The notes beneath the pieces are model-generated. The model was not told where the DNA came from, made no database searches, and saw only the letters and a program-made list of their open reading frames with translations. The position numbers were made by a program, and so were the translations under genes. Below, piece after piece: positions 1-10,700 of a stretch of DNA of 51,776 nt; positions within the stretch are counted from its first letter, which is position 1; every line of letters begins with the position of its first letter. The DNA comes from a virus: positions 1 to 51,776 of IMG/VR virus record IMGVR_UViG_3300025133_000153; one strand, 5' to 3'.

Positions 1-2
1 CA

Positions 3-392
3 GAGAAGAAGGACACACACCACTTAGTTCATAGCTTCATTGAGGGACCGAAAGCTGACCTGATCTACAGAGGCACCGTCGATCTCTCTGGTGGTTACGC
101 TCAAGTGGATCTGGACGATGCGGCTGGCATGACTGAGGGCACATGGGAGCTTCTGTGCCGTGATCCACAGTGTTGGATACAGAATGACAGCGGTTGGGAT
201 GCGGTCAGAGGTTCAGTTGAAGGGAATACGCTCACGATTGAATGTGAGGAAACTGACTCCGATGACACAGTAAGTTGGATGGTCGTGGCAGAACGCTGTG
301 ATCCACACATAATGGAAACCGATTGGACTGATGAGGACGGCCATGTAATTGTCGAGCCTGAAAAACCAGAACCAGAGGAAGAAGAAGAATAA
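3..392 (+). CDS. Tail fibre/appendage protein, C-terminal part (5' truncated)
   Basis: The frame is open from the window edge, so the start lies outside. The visible 129 residues hold a beta-rich module (DLIYRGTVDL, AAGMTEGTWELLCRD, WDAVRGSV, TVSWMVVAERCDPHI) that I know from the C-terminal ends of tail-fibre and receptor-binding proteins in many marine phage contigs, followed by a short Asp/Glu/Pro tail. The module probably lies at the exposed end of a virion appendage, as a trimerisation or chaperone-like tip; that role is inferred. The tail genes that follow fit. Family assignment is fairly firm, exact function is not. Confidence 0.7.
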   Translation, partial: EKKDTHHLVHSFIEGPKADLIYRGTVDLSGGYAQVDLDDAAGMTEGTWELLCRDPQCWIQNDSGWDAVRGSVEGNTLTIECEETDSDDTVSWMVVAERCDPHIMETDWTDEDGHVIVEPEKPEPEEEEE

Positions 393-440
393 TGTCTAAT
401 GTACATTTGATGTCTTGGGATGAGGACGATGGAGCTTGAA

Positions 441-668
441 ATGGCTACATTATTATCCTTGCTCGCAGTCCCTGCCGCCGCTGGCGCGGCCTATGGCGGA
501 GTGAAGGCGGGTTTGAATGGGGCCAAGCAGTCCCTCGCTCAGATAGAGCGCATTGTTAACCGTTTAGACGAGAAGGTAGATACTCATGGCGAACGCCTCG
601 CATCAGTCGAAGCAGAAACAGCAAACCTTAAAGAAAGAGTCGCAAACGTCTTCAGAGCCAGCGACTAA
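441..668 (+). CDS. Small membrane-anchored coiled-coil protein
   Basis: This 75-aa protein has an Ala-rich hydrophobic N-terminus (residues 2-22) followed by a charged helix (about 30-75) with heptad-like spacing, such as IERIVNRLDEKV and LASVEAETANLKERV. I chose the ATG at 441 because GGAG at 431-434 lies six bases upstream; in-frame ATGs at 420 and 429 are possible but have weaker sites. A membrane anchor plus coiled coil recalls spanin or small virion-associated proteins, but nothing identifies it. It overlaps the next gene by 83 bases. Confidence 0.6.
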   Translation: MATLLSLLAVPAAAGAAYGGVKAGLNGAKQSLAQIERIVNRLDEKVDTHGERLASVEAETANLKERVANVFRASD

Positions 669-888
669 CGGCCATTCGCAACAAGGTGATATGCCTTGGA
701 GTGAAAAGGATAAGGTTTATCTGTCTGTACAACAGGCAGAACTAGCAAAGCAACTGCTTGCGGCTAGTAATGAAGCGCAGAATCAGGTGCAGTTCTTTCT
801 TGCAGCGGCTGGTATCTCTGGTCAAGATGTTATCGGTGGGGATCTGGATTCCGATAAGCCTTATTTCTTGGTTAAAGATCCAGAGTAA
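586..888 (+). CDS. Hypothetical phage protein
   Basis: This 100-aa protein has a Gln/Lys/Ser-rich, probably disordered N-terminus (residues 1-35) and a helical core (VQQAELAKQLLAASNEAQNQVQFFL) ending in a short acidic tail. The start is uncertain: ATG 586 has AAGG nine bases upstream but lies inside the previous gene, while ATG 691 would avoid overlap and has AAGG four bases upstream, giving 65 aa. I do not recognise a function. The position just before the tail hub gene suggests a small virion or assembly component. Confidence 0.6.
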   Translation: MANASHQSKQKQQTLKKESQTSSEPATNGHSQQGDMPWSEKDKVYLSVQQAELAKQLLAASNEAQNQVQFFLAAAGISGQDVIGGDLDSDKPYFLVKDPE

Positions 889-894
889 TCAGCT

Positions 895-3279
895 ATGGCC
901 TTTATGAAGATTGCCCCGAAGCCGGGGCTATTCACGGATGGTACTAGATACTCCGCAGAGGGTACTTGGTACGATTCTGATAAAGTACGCTTTCGTAAAG
1001 GCTTCGCGGAAAAGATCGGTGGTTGGACTAGATATGTTTCGGCAACCTATCTAGGAACCGCGAGAAAGCTTCACGATTGGGTTACCGACTCCGGCGACAA
1101 GTATGTTGGAGTCGGGACCAATCTGAAGCTGTATGTAAATCTTGGTGGTCTTTACTACGATATTACCCCTACTCGTACCACAATTACCCTTGGTACGGAC
1201 AAGATTACAACTGTCGATGAGACGAGTGTTGTCACTGTAGACACGACAAGTGCCCACGGAGCGGTTAAAGGCGATTATGTAACCATTGCTGGTGCGGATG
1301 ACGTAGGTGGTATAGACGCAGACGATTACATCAATACAACACACCGAATCGCTGCACTTGGTGATCCCAGTGACGCCAACCCTGATACCAAGTTTCGGGT
1401 TGTATGTTCTGCTCAAGCATCGTCCAGTGCGAGCGGTGGTGGTAGTGGTGTAACTGCCGCATTCCAGATCAATACCGGACTCAACACCTATGTATCGGCA
1501 TCAGGCTGGGGTGCAGATCCTTGGGGAGACAGTGGTTGGGGATCTGGTGCCGGAGTAGGACAGGCTAACCAGTTGCGTCTATGGTCGATAGCGAACTTCG
1601 GTGATGATATGCTCGCCAATGTTCGACAGGGAAATATCTACTATTGGGATGCAAGTGGAGGTACATCAACCGTCGCCACGCCACTCAGTGATGTAACGCG
1701 CCGTACTGTAACTCTTTCGACCGATCCGGTAACGGTTGCTAGTGGCTCTACCGTTGTCACGATCATCGACAAAGGTGGTCACGGAGCAACTGCCGGGGAT
1801 ACGGTTACCATATCTGGAGTAAGCGGAGCTATAGGCGGTATAAGTGCGGCGAGGCTGAATGTGGAGATGACAGTAGCCTCTGTTACAAATAAAGCCACGT
1901 TTACGGCAGATATTGGTGGATCTAATGCTAGTGGTAATGCGACAGGCGGCGGCTCTTCAGTAGTCGCGACCTATAAGGCCGGAACCTATTACACTCCCAC
2001 AGCCGCTACCCAAGTGATGATGTCGGATGTTGCCCGTCATGTTATCGCGTTCGGTTGCAATGAGATTGGCGGAACCACGATCAACCCACTGCTTGTCAGA
2101 TGGTCAAGTTCGGAAGCCGCAGGAGTATGGCAACCGCTATCGACCAACAGTGCTGGTGGTCAGGAGTTAGCGGCCTGTTCGGAGATTGTGGGTGCTATGA
2201 TGACGCGCCAAGAGACTTTGATATGGACCGATTGTGGTATTGTCAGCATGAGGTACATCGGTAGCCCCTTCTATTTCTCCTTCACGGAGACAGCCAAGGG
2301 TATGTCGATGGTATCGCCTAATGCAGCGGTAAACGCAGGTGGTACAGTCTATTTCATGGATCGCGGAGCATTCTATACCTATACCGGAACAGCACAAAGG
2401 CTGACCTGTCCTGTATTAGGTACTGTATTCGATGACTTTGATGATAGCCAAGCCTACAAGGTGGTTTCGGGATCAAATACGGACTTCTCCGAAGTCATGT
2501 GGTTCTACCCATCTGAGTCTGGTAACGGGGAAATCGACAAATATGTCATCTTCAACTATGCCGAAAATGTATGGTATACCGGAACGCTGGTGCGTGGCTC
2601 ATGGAGTCATGCTGGTACAAAAACCTACCCGCTTGCGTCTTCGATACGAGAGGACACGTTAAGTGCAAATCCGATTACTACTAATACCAATTCTACAAGT
2701 AATGTCTCAATCTATTTTCCAAGTCATGGGTTGAGGGCAAATGATACAGTTATTTTCGATGGTATGGTGGCGGTTGGTGGCCTATCGGCTGTGATATTGA
2801 ATAACCAACACACCGTAGTATCTGTCACAGATACTGATAATTATGTCATCACTATAGCGGACACTGCTACTGCGGCCACAGGAGGGGGCAGTAACATTAG
2901 GCAGATTCGTTCTAATCTGCTGTATAGCCATGAAAATGGTCACGATGACGATGGTTCTGCCATGACGGCGTATATCGAAACAGGCGACATGGACATGGGC
3001 GAAGGGGATCAATTCTGGTTCCTGCATAGGATGATTCCAGATATTCATTTCAGGGATGCTGAGTCTACAGATGAGGTTACGGTCAGTATCAACGGGCACA
3101 ACTATCCCGGCGAGGCACAGTCCTCAGTGGCTTCAGCGGCAATCACCCCCAGTACGGGTGAAGCGTTTATTCGTGCCAGGGCGAGGCAGATGTCGATGAA
3201 GGTGCAGAGTACAGGACTTGGTTACGGCTGGCGTGTCGGCTATGTACGGTTAGACGGCAGAACGGATGGCAGACGATGA
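895..3279 (+). CDS. Tail hub/DNA-stabilising structural protein (P22 gp10-like) with FCCH-like inserts
   Basis: The N-terminus (KPGLFTDGTRYSAEGTWYDSDKVRF, then EKIGGWTRY) is typical of phage proteins related to P22 gp10, which closes the head-tail junction and forms part of the short tail. The 794 residues alternate a beta-propeller-like framework with three insertions at about 111-190, 280-360 and 600-675. Each insertion has the pattern HG..GD.V.I.G...GGI followed by a Gly/Ser-rich GGGS linker. Similar modules in phage proteins are annotated as E1 FCCH-like. The stop overlaps the next start in ATGA. Structural assignment is good; exact placement in the tail is inferred. Confidence 0.7.
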   Translation: MAFMKIAPKPGLFTDGTRYSAEGTWYDSDKVRFRKGFAEKIGGWTRYVSATYLGTARKLHDWVTDSGDKYVGVGTNLKLYVNLGGLYYDITPTRTTITLGTDKITTVDETSVVTVDTTSAHGAVKGDYVTIAGADDVGGIDADDYINTTHRIAALGDPSDANPDTKFRVVCSAQASSSASGGGSGVTAAFQINTGLNTYVSASGWGADPWGDSGWGSGAGVGQANQLRLWSIANFGDDMLANVRQGNIYYWDASGGTSTVATPLSDVTRRTVTLSTDPVTVASGSTVVTIIDKGGHGATAGDTVTISGVSGAIGGISAARLNVEMTVASVTNKATFTADIGGSNASGNATGGGSSVVATYKAGTYYTPTAATQVMMSDVARHVIAFGCNEIGGTTINPLLVRWSSSEAAGVWQPLSTNSAGGQELAACSEIVGAMMTRQETLIWTDCGIVSMRYIGSPFYFSFTETAKGMSMVSPNAAVNAGGTVYFMDRGAFYTYTGTAQRLTCPVLGTVFDDFDDSQAYKVVSGSNTDFSEVMWFYPSESGNGEIDKYVIFNYAENVWYTGTLVRGSWSHAGTKTYPLASSIREDTLSANPITTNTNSTSNVSIYFPSHGLRANDTVIFDGMVAVGGLSAVILNNQHTVVSVTDTDNYVITIADTATAATGGGSNIRQIRSNLLYSHENGHDDDGSAMTAYIETGDMDMGEGDQFWFLHRMIPDIHFRDAESTDEVTVSINGHNYPGEAQSSVASAAITPSTGEAFIRARARQMSMKVQSTGLGYGWRVGYVRLDGRTDGRR

Positions 3280-3479
3280 GTATCAAGGTCTATCGTGCGC
3301 TCAATCGCGCACCACAGGAATATCAGGAATACGACGAGAGTATGTCTCGTAGAACTATCGAACAGAACTTTGAAGATGTCAGTAGTGACATCCATTCTGT
3401 GAAGATACAAGCTGATAGCGACAGTTCACTGTCACTTCGCAAATATCAATTCTTATTGCTTGGTGCTAGTAATGGCTGA
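3276..3479 (+). CDS. Small hypothetical virion-region protein
   Basis: A 67-aa protein starting in the ATGA overlap with the tail hub gene and ending eight bases inside the following gene, so translation is probably coupled in both directions. It is polar, with a Tyr/Glu-rich start (YRALNRAPQEYQEYDESM), a helical middle (RRTIEQNFEDV) and a hydrophobic C-terminus (KYQFLLLG). No family is recognised. Its fixed place between two structural genes suggests a minor tail or assembly protein. Confidence 0.6.
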   Translation: MSIKVYRALNRAPQEYQEYDESMSRRTIEQNFEDVSSDIHSVKIQADSDSSLSLRKYQFLLLGASNG

Positions 3480-3804
3480 TACCTTAAAAGTACTGGGACA
3501 AGCGGCTCCTGCGGATACTAATAACGCAGACCTGTATACGGTGCCGGATGATACCGTTACTACAGTGAGTTCGATTGTTGCCTGCAATATCACCGGGAAC
3601 ACGCCGAATTTTAGAATTGCGGTGCGTCCGTCTGGTGCAACCGTAGCAAATGAGCATTACATCTACTACGGGAAAGTCCTAGCCGCTAATGATTCCGTTT
3701 TTACAATTATTGGCATAACTCTAAGCGAGAATGATGTGATAACCGTTAGGTCTTCAGCAGCAGACGAAATAGCATTCAGCGTCTTCGGCGTAGAGACGAG
3801 TTAA
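3472..3804 (+). CDS. Small beta-rich structural protein
   Basis: A 110-aa protein starting with MADTLKVLGQ. The ATG at 3472 is preferred over the TTG at 3460. It is predicted almost all beta (DLYTVPDDTVTTVSSIVACNITG, then FRIAVRPSGATVANEHYIYYGK), with a late hydrophobic strand pair. Proteins of this appearance recur next to tail genes in marine phages, where they are usually listed as hypothetical or virion structural. I infer a minor tail component. Codon use matches the neighbours. Confidence 0.6.
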   Translation: MADTLKVLGQAAPADTNNADLYTVPDDTVTTVSSIVACNITGNTPNFRIAVRPSGATVANEHYIYYGKVLAANDSVFTIIGITLSENDVITVRSSAADEIAFSVFGVETS

Positions 3805-3806
3805 TT

Positions 3807-6800
3807 ATGCCTAGACGATTTGTTAGATCTCAGCATCCCGGCGATATGGGTGGCAGGTGGGTAGAAGACGAATATCAGGCTGGAGCAGAAGGTGGGCGAC
3901 AGGCCACTCAAATGAGTGAGCGCGACATTAAGCGCATGATAAAGGAGTCTCAGGAACGTCAAGCGGCAGCAGCCTTAGCAGATCAGGCAGAGGTGTCCTT
4001 GGATGAATCATTAGAGTATGTGCATGAGCTTCCCAGTGATGACAGGCCGACAGTAGCAGATTATAAGCGGATGAAGGCAGAGCGACAGCCTTGGCGAGCC
4101 CCCATGCTTCTTTCGGAAGGGCGTAAGCCAGAGCCCGAAGGTCCGGTGTATCCTGACTTGCCGTCTTCTCTTGGAATTGACACATCAAAACTATCACTTG
4201 GGGCTGCTATTGCAGCGGCACAAGATGGGACTTTAGGAAAACCTGAAGAAGTGCCCTTTTCCTTATTAGGTGATGGGTTCCGTCCCTCAGCGGAGGATAT
4301 AAAAGAAGATATTTCTGATCTGCGAGACGAGCTTCCCTTATCTACATTAACTAACGAGGATCATTACCTATCAGGATTTCCATGGCAAGATACTGGTGGC
4401 AAGTTCTCTGAACCAGTAAGTCAAGAACAGGGAGATTATTCTATAAGTGTGGACGATATAGAAGAGTCTCCTGACGGTCTTTCTCGCGTAACTATTACGG
4501 TTACACTGCCAGATGGCTCCGAAAGAAGAATTATTAAAGAATCTACTGAACTCAGAGTAGCAACAAGCATGGCTCAAGAGGAAGCGGCGGGGATAGCTGC
4601 TCGTTATAAGCGTGATGTAAGAGAAAGACCGGGAAGTTTTGGTGTGGAAGATCCACATCATAGGGAAATTGGGAATGCTTATGGTGGAATTATTGGCCTA
4701 GCAGGTGGTGGCTATGTGCCGATGTATGCATCTGGTGGAGTCCCCGGTTATGGAATAGGTGGATTCCTGAAGGGACTAGGTAAGTTTGCACTGAAGGCAG
4801 CACCCATGGCACTTAGTTTCATTCCAGGCGTTAGCGGGTTGTCTGGATTAGCTAAGGCAGGAATAGGTGCTGCTCTTACAGGCGCAAGTGATCTAGCTGA
4901 AGGAAAGGGTTTTGACCCAGGAAGTATGTTGAGGGGTGCTACCAGAGCACACGGGATGGGAGAAGCTGTAGATAGGATGAGAGGTATTGAAGGATTAAAG
5001 GGTGAAGGGTTGTGGGGAGGGATTGGGAAGATGTTGACTGATAAGGATGTTGGGAGAGAAGCAATGGGAGCACTTGCCGACATTCCGTTTGGTGAGGCTC
5101 TGGCATTAGGTGTAGGTGAGGCTGCTGGTCAACGTGCTGATGCAAGACAAGATCCTGGGAGCGGGAGTTTAGTTAACCCGATGGGTACTGCGGGTCGTAC
5201 AATGCCTGGACAGGCTCCCGCAGGTGCTGATCCTGCTGGATTTATCGCTGATCCTGCTGCCGGATATGCAGGCCAAATGACTTATGGTTCTCAGCAACCA
5301 GTTGTATATGAAGCAGCAGGTGGTGTAATCCCAGGCTTTCAGATGGGTGGATTCCCCGGAGAGGGGGCACTAATGCCGATGCCGGGAAAACAATTTGGCC
5401 GTAGCGGACCAAGAAGAGGGCGTAGCGGTATGTCGCGTCCGTCCCCTATGGCACCATGGGGTCCACCACCTCCGCCTCCACCTCCACAGATAGGGCCTCC
5501 ACAGGCAGGGCCAGGGTTCGCACCACCTCCGCCAACGGGTGGGGGAAGTGGTGGTCCTCCCGGTGGGGTTCAGCCGATAGGTCCGCAGGCGATTCCTGCT
5601 TCTGGAACGCCAATAGCACCACCGCCACCACCTCCGGGTGGTGGAGGTCAGCCAATAGCTCTACCAGCATTGGGGGGGCCACAACCAGCATCTCCTCCTC
5701 CTAGAATACCGGGGGCTATAACTGATGATATGCCTATGCCATCACCTCCACCCGCGCCTGTTGCACAACAGATACAAGATGTAATTCCAAATACACCACC
5801 GCCTCCGGCTGCTCCACCTATGCCGCCTCCACAGATGGCTCCACCTCCACCTCCACCTCCACCTCCTCCTATAGAGGAAAATGGTGCGGTTTGGCGTCCA
5901 CCACCTACTGCGTTGCCTAATGTTCCGCCACCTTCGGTAGCACCTCCACCTCTGCCTAAGCGTATACAGAAAAAGATAAAAGGAGGAAAGCCGCTTACTA
6001 AGAAAGATCAAAAGAAAATTGAGGAGGTTAACTTTGCTCCGGGTGGCAAATGGTTTGGAACTGGTGGTCCGGGTGCGGTTGCACCATCTGAAAGAGGTCC
6101 AGCACCTGCCTTTGATCCACCTCCTGCACAAGTTGGTGTACCTCAAGCTCAAGTTGATCCATCCATGGTGCCTGAGTGGGGAGATCTACAGCTTGATCCA
6201 CGGATGACACCACCTCCTCCAACTGATATAGGAAGTGCGCGTCGGCCACCCGGAGGATATGTAAGACCGGGAGGTACGGGTGGAGACTTAGGCGGAGATG
6301 TAGAAATTGACCTTGAAGGTATTGAGGATGTACTACCAGACACGGCAGGCAGGGCTAAACGTAAGAAGTCTAAGAAAGCTAGAGGACGAGAAGAACAACA
6401 ATTACCTGATTTCCCAGAAGATGTTGAGCCAGGGGTTCCCGGCGTACCATCCGGCTATAATCCCTTAACAGGACAAGGATATGTACCGCCGGGTGGACAA
6501 GGTGGTCCTGAAGGTCGCGGAGATATTGGTGGGCCTGCTGCTCCAACGGGATACAATCCTTTGACTGGAACGGGATATGTACCGCCGGGTGGCGTACCAC
6601 AGGAACCTGCACCATTACCGCAAGGAGCGGGATTAGCCGATACCAGTGGTGGTGTCAAACCTACGGATTGGCTAAAGGCTGAGTATAAGAGACAAAATCC
6701 TGATTCTGAGTTTAGTGATGCTGATATTATTCGGTGGGCCGCTAGAACTGGTACACCTAATACCGAAGGTGGCTATGAGGGTGGTACACAAGCTGGTGTT

Positions 6801-7796
6801 GGACCTGATTCAGATGCCTCTGCACCTCCTCCAGATCCAAATCAGCAGTTTGGGGGAGAATTGCCCGGAGATCCGGGCGGTGAACCTGAAGATGGTGGAG
6901 ATGAGGGCACGTTAGTTGGTAGTGAGGACGAGCGTCATCGACCTTCAACTGCACCTGTTCCGGGTAGTACAGCTAGGCCTCCGCAACCACAGCCTTATAT
7001 ACCACCACCACCTGATCGCATTATACCCGGAGGCGGTCCTCCGACTGGTGGACCCCCGACTGGTGGTGGTCCCTTAGCAACTAGGGCAGGAACAGGTGCG
7101 GGATCTGGCTTCTATGGTGAACAGAAATGGTTTGATCCAAATGCTGCTGCTCCAGCCGAAAGAGATATTGGTGGGTTTAATCCACACGAACTTCCAAGAA
7201 CTGCTGCTGACTTTGCTGCGGCAGGTGATGCGGGTGGCGCAGGTCTATTGGACAGACTGAACGCTCCTGCTGCTCCAGTTCAGGATTATTTAACTCCTCA
7301 AGGTGCGGCAGAAGGTGGCTTAATTGACCAAGTTCCTCCAGAAATAGTTCAAAAGTTAGCAGAGGCTGCACAACAGATAGAAAGCCCCGGTTCACAGCAG
7401 ATCATACAAGAGGCCATCAAAATGTTGGGCGCAGATGTTGTTAATGAAATCATAACAATGGTCCAGCAACAGGGGCCGATGATGGGGCAACCTCAAATGG
7501 ACAGAGGTGGCTTGATCAATGGCGGTGGTGGTGATGCGATGGCTGATGACATTTATGTAAATGCTGAAATGGGCATGAATGGTGAAAAACAAACAATAGC
7601 AGTTTCAGCAGGTGAATACATCATTCCCGGTGATGTTGTAGGCCATCTGGGTAGTGGCAACACACAAGGTGGTGCAGAAGTGTTAGACCAGTTTGTAGAA
7701 GATGTCAGAGTTGATAGAACTGGTTCACCAACACAGCCGGGGCCTATTGATTTAAGAGACGTATTGCCAGGTACATACGGTGAAAGACATGCCTAA
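3807..7796 (+). CDS. Very large Pro/Gly-rich virion protein
   Basis: A 1329-aa protein. Residues 1-270 are charged and helical. YGGIIGLAGGGYVP begins at residue 292 and is followed by a hydrophobic Gly/Ala segment (about 310-350). From about 530 the protein is dominated by polyproline runs, PPGG repeats and two copies of a GYNPLTG-GYVPPGG unit (about 880-935). The C-terminus holds a folded-looking module, GEKQTIAVSAGEYIIPGDVV, seen near the ends of many marine phage structural proteins. It probably acts inside the virion or in the tail, but this is inferred from position. Antisense and shifted frames here are artefacts of the CCN/GGN composition. Confidence 0.65.
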   Translation: MPRRFVRSQHPGDMGGRWVEDEYQAGAEGGRQATQMSERDIKRMIKESQERQAAAALADQAEVSLDESLEYVHELPSDDRPTVADYKRMKAERQPWRAPMLLSEGRKPEPEGPVYPDLPSSLGIDTSKLSLGAAIAAAQDGTLGKPEEVPFSLLGDGFRPSAEDIKEDISDLRDELPLSTLTNEDHYLSGFPWQDTGGKFSEPVSQEQGDYSISVDDIEESPDGLSRVTITVTLPDGSERRIIKESTELRVATSMAQEEAAGIAARYKRDVRERPGSFGVEDPHHREIGNAYGGIIGLAGGGYVPMYASGGVPGYGIGGFLKGLGKFALKAAPMALSFIPGVSGLSGLAKAGIGAALTGASDLAEGKGFDPGSMLRGATRAHGMGEAVDRMRGIEGLKGEGLWGGIGKMLTDKDVGREAMGALADIPFGEALALGVGEAAGQRADARQDPGSGSLVNPMGTAGRTMPGQAPAGADPAGFIADPAAGYAGQMTYGSQQPVVYEAAGGVIPGFQMGGFPGEGALMPMPGKQFGRSGPRRGRSGMSRPSPMAPWGPPPPPPPPQIGPPQAGPGFAPPPPTGGGSGGPPGGVQPIGPQAIPASGTPIAPPPPPPGGGGQPIALPALGGPQPASPPPRIPGAITDDMPMPSPPPAPVAQQIQDVIPNTPPPPAAPPMPPPQMAPPPPPPPPPPIEENGAVWRPPPTALPNVPPPSVAPPPLPKRIQKKIKGGKPLTKKDQKKIEEVNFAPGGKWFGTGGPGAVAPSERGPAPAFDPPPAQVGVPQAQVDPSMVPEWGDLQLDPRMTPPPPTDIGSARRPPGGYVRPGGTGGDLGGDVEIDLEGIEDVLPDTAGRAKRKKSKKARGREEQQLPDFPEDVEPGVPGVPSGYNPLTGQGYVPPGGQGGPEGRGDIGGPAAPTGYNPLTGTGYVPPGGVPQEPAPLPQGAGLADTSGGVKPTDWLKAEYKRQNPDSEFSDADIIRWAARTGTPNTEGGYEGGTQAGVGPDSDASAPPPDPNQQFGGELPGDPGGEPEDGGDEGTLVGSEDERHRPSTAPVPGSTARPPQPQPYIPPPPDRIIPGGGPPTGGPPTGGGPLATRAGTGAGSGFYGEQKWFDPNAAAPAERDIGGFNPHELPRTAADFAAAGDAGGAGLLDRLNAPAAPVQDYLTPQGAAEGGLIDQVPPEIVQKLAEAAQQIESPGSQQIIQEAIKMLGADVVNEIITMVQQQGPMMGQPQMDRGGLINGGGGDAMADDIYVNAEMGMNGEKQTIAVSAGEYIIPGDVVGHLGSGNTQGGAEVLDQFVEDVRVDRTGSPTQPGPIDLRDVLPGTYGERHA

Positions 7797-10700
7797 GCGT
7801 TATCCAGAATATCAAGAAGGCGGGATGCCTTCTCAGGTGCCTACAGACATTCAGCGGCTCATCAAGAGAATGATGGAGGCGAAAACAGACAGGGCTGAGG
7901 AAGTGATTCCTGATATGGCCTATGGCGGTATTGTCGGGTTACAGGGTGGTGGTATGCTACCGAAAAAGCCGAAGAAGCGTTCGCTTGCTGATCAACTCTC
8001 AAGAGAGCAGTTAAGGGAGTTGTTCTATCGCCCTAGACTACGTCAAGACATCCCTATGGAAGACCATCCTCAGATTACTGAGGATATGTTGCCAGGTATA
8101 GAAGAACAGTTTAGTAGATTACAAGGAGAATTAGGTGGTGGTGCAATACGAAGACCAGAGTATGGTGGTAGTATAATACCAAGACCAGAATGGGGTGGTG
8201 GTGGTGGTGCAGTACCAAGACCAGAGTGGCAGGGGGAAATAGATCCAAGTTCTGTTGAAGAGAATTTTCGTAGATTACAAGGAGAATTAGGTGGTGGTGC
8301 AATACGAAGACCAGAGTGGCAAGGTAAGATAGATCCAAGTTCTGTTGAAGAGAATTTTCGTAGATTACAGGGACGATTAGGTGGTGTGACACCAAGGATA
8401 CCTCCGCAAGTTACTCCGGGGATGTTGAAAGAGTTAGAGAGGTCTAACCTTCTCAGAGGCAACGCCTCTGGCGGTATTATTGGGTTACAAGATGGTGGTG
8501 TTATAGGAGCGTTTCAGGATAAGCTTGGTGGGTTACGAGACCGTATACAATCTATACGAGATATACCCGGAGCACTTAGGGATCGTATACCAGAAGGAAT
8601 CAGGGAAAGAATTGGGGATTATATGGAGGATCTTCCTAGACTCCCCGGACCCCGTGCAGAGAAAATAGACTTTGATGACCTTCCTAGCCGTCGAGAAATG
8701 TTAGAGTTCAGACTCCCCGGACCCGGACAAGGTTTGGGAGAAGGATCATTATTGGACCCTGATCGGGAGAAACGTAGAGGTATAATTCCTTTGTTATTGG
8801 ATCGTATCAGGGGACGGGCTGGTGGTGGTGTTATAGGGTTCCAAGCTGGTGGCAACCCTTATCAGCAGCAAATGGTGCAATCTTATGTGTCACCTGAAGT
8901 GGCACAGCCTTATGCTGATCTGACCAGTAGAATCCAGCAAGTAGGCGCACAACCTTACACCCCATACGGTGGACAGCGTTTAGCTGCTACAACTGGTGAT
9001 CAAGCACTAGCACGGGCTGCTTATGGAGCCTACGGGCGTGGTGCTGGTCCGGCTGGAACACAGCAAGCAGCAGGCACCATGGGACAAGCTGGTCAAATGC
9101 TTGGCGGTGCCTATCAGGGCATGGCCGGGCTACAGCCGCAGTATGCTCAGATGGCTGGACAGTTTGGACAAGCTGCTCAAGGAGCATTAGGACAAGCACA
9201 GCAAGATGCTGGAGCTTTGCGTGGTGCTGCTGGTCAGGCTCAAATGCGTGGAGATTTGGCCGCTGCCGGAATGAGACAGACCGGAGCGGCTGCTCAGGCC
9301 CAACAGCAGGCTTTGGGTGCTGGACAAGCGGCTCAGGGATTACGGGCACAGCAAGAACAACAGCAGTTGGGTGCCCAACAAGAAGCTAGAGGTAGAATAG
9401 CCCAGACGCAGATGCAGGGATTGGGTCAGCAGATGGGTGCGGCTGGTCAGCAGGCTTTAGCGGCACAACAGCAATTTGGTGCTGGTCAGCAGGCTCTAGG
9501 TGCTGGCGCAGCAGGTCAAGCGCAAGCCCGTGAAGCTCAGGCGGCAGCATTAGGACGGCAGGCACAACAGGCTGGTGCAGCAGGTCAGGCTCAGATGGGC
9601 CAGATGGGTACTCAAGCTCAACAGCTTGGGCAAACCGCTATGGGCCAGATGGGTGCTACCGGACAACAAGGGATGGGCATAGGCCAACAGGCTATGGCTC
9701 AGATGACTGGTTTGGCTGGTCAAGCGGGGCAGTTAGGCGGAGACATTAGGGGTCAGTTGGGTGGTACGGGGGCGGAAGCTAGACAAACTGGGCAGATAGG
9801 TGCAAAGGATATACGACAGGCTGGTCTTGAGTCACAGCAACTTGGTCAGCAGGCACTTGCAGGTATAGGAGCCGCTGGAGGAAGGGCTGAACAGGCTAGT
9901 GCAACAGCCGCAGAGCGTATGCGTGGTATAGGTGCTCAGGCACCTCAATTACAGAAGGGTGCTGATCTATCTCAGTATATGTCTCAGTACACCAAGGGTG
10001 TCACTGATCCTCAGTTGCAACAGCTTCAAGAGTTCCAGAGACAACAGCAACAGGAGTTGGGATCACAAGCCGCACAGGCTGGTGCCTTCGGTGGTTCTCG
10101 CCAAGGTGTTCAGGCGGCAGAGCAGGCGAAGGCAGCTTCACAGCAGGCTGCTGATATTATTGGTAAAGGGCAACAAGAGGCGTTCCAGAGCGCACAAGCG
10201 GCATTCCAGGCTGACAGGGCGGCACAGCAACAGGCCCAGCAAACCGGACTTAGTGCAGAGCAACAGGCTGCTGCTGCACAGCAGACAGGAATAGGTGCTG
10301 CCCAACAGGCGGCTGCACAGGGATTCGGGGCTGCACAGCAAGGTCAGGCGGCCCGTCAGGCTGCGGCACAACAAGCTGTACAAGCACAGCAACAGGGACT
10401 TGCCGCCCAACTACAAGCTCAAACGGCTGGTGGTAGTGCCGCACAGCAGGCCATGGGCCAGCAAGCGCAATTAGCGCAACAGGCTGCGGCTGCTGGTCAG
10501 CAAGGTGTATCGCAGTTGCTGGCAGGACAGCAAGCTGGTGTTCGCGCTGGACAGCAGGGTATGGCACAACAGCTACAGGCTGCACAGCAAGGTATGGCCG
10601 CAGGTCAGCAGGGCAGAGATGCACAGATGAGAGCATTGCAAACGGGTATTGCTGCGGGTCAGTATGGCAGTGATGCTCAGATGAGAGCAGGACAGCAAGC

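Noticed and set aside
5446-6954. Several long antisense and shifted frames rich in Val/Leu/His or Trp/Arg
   Set aside because: They arise from the CCN/GGN repeat composition of the Pro/Gly-rich gene; none has a ribosome site or independent protein character.
7780-7796. Programmed frameshift joining the two largest low-complexity proteins
   Set aside because: The second gene has its own ATG (7789) in a normal eight-base overlap and no slippery heptamer is seen.
8987-10636. Antisense frames over the Gln/Ala-rich gene
   Set aside because: Same cause: low-complexity CAG/GCN codons leave other frames open.
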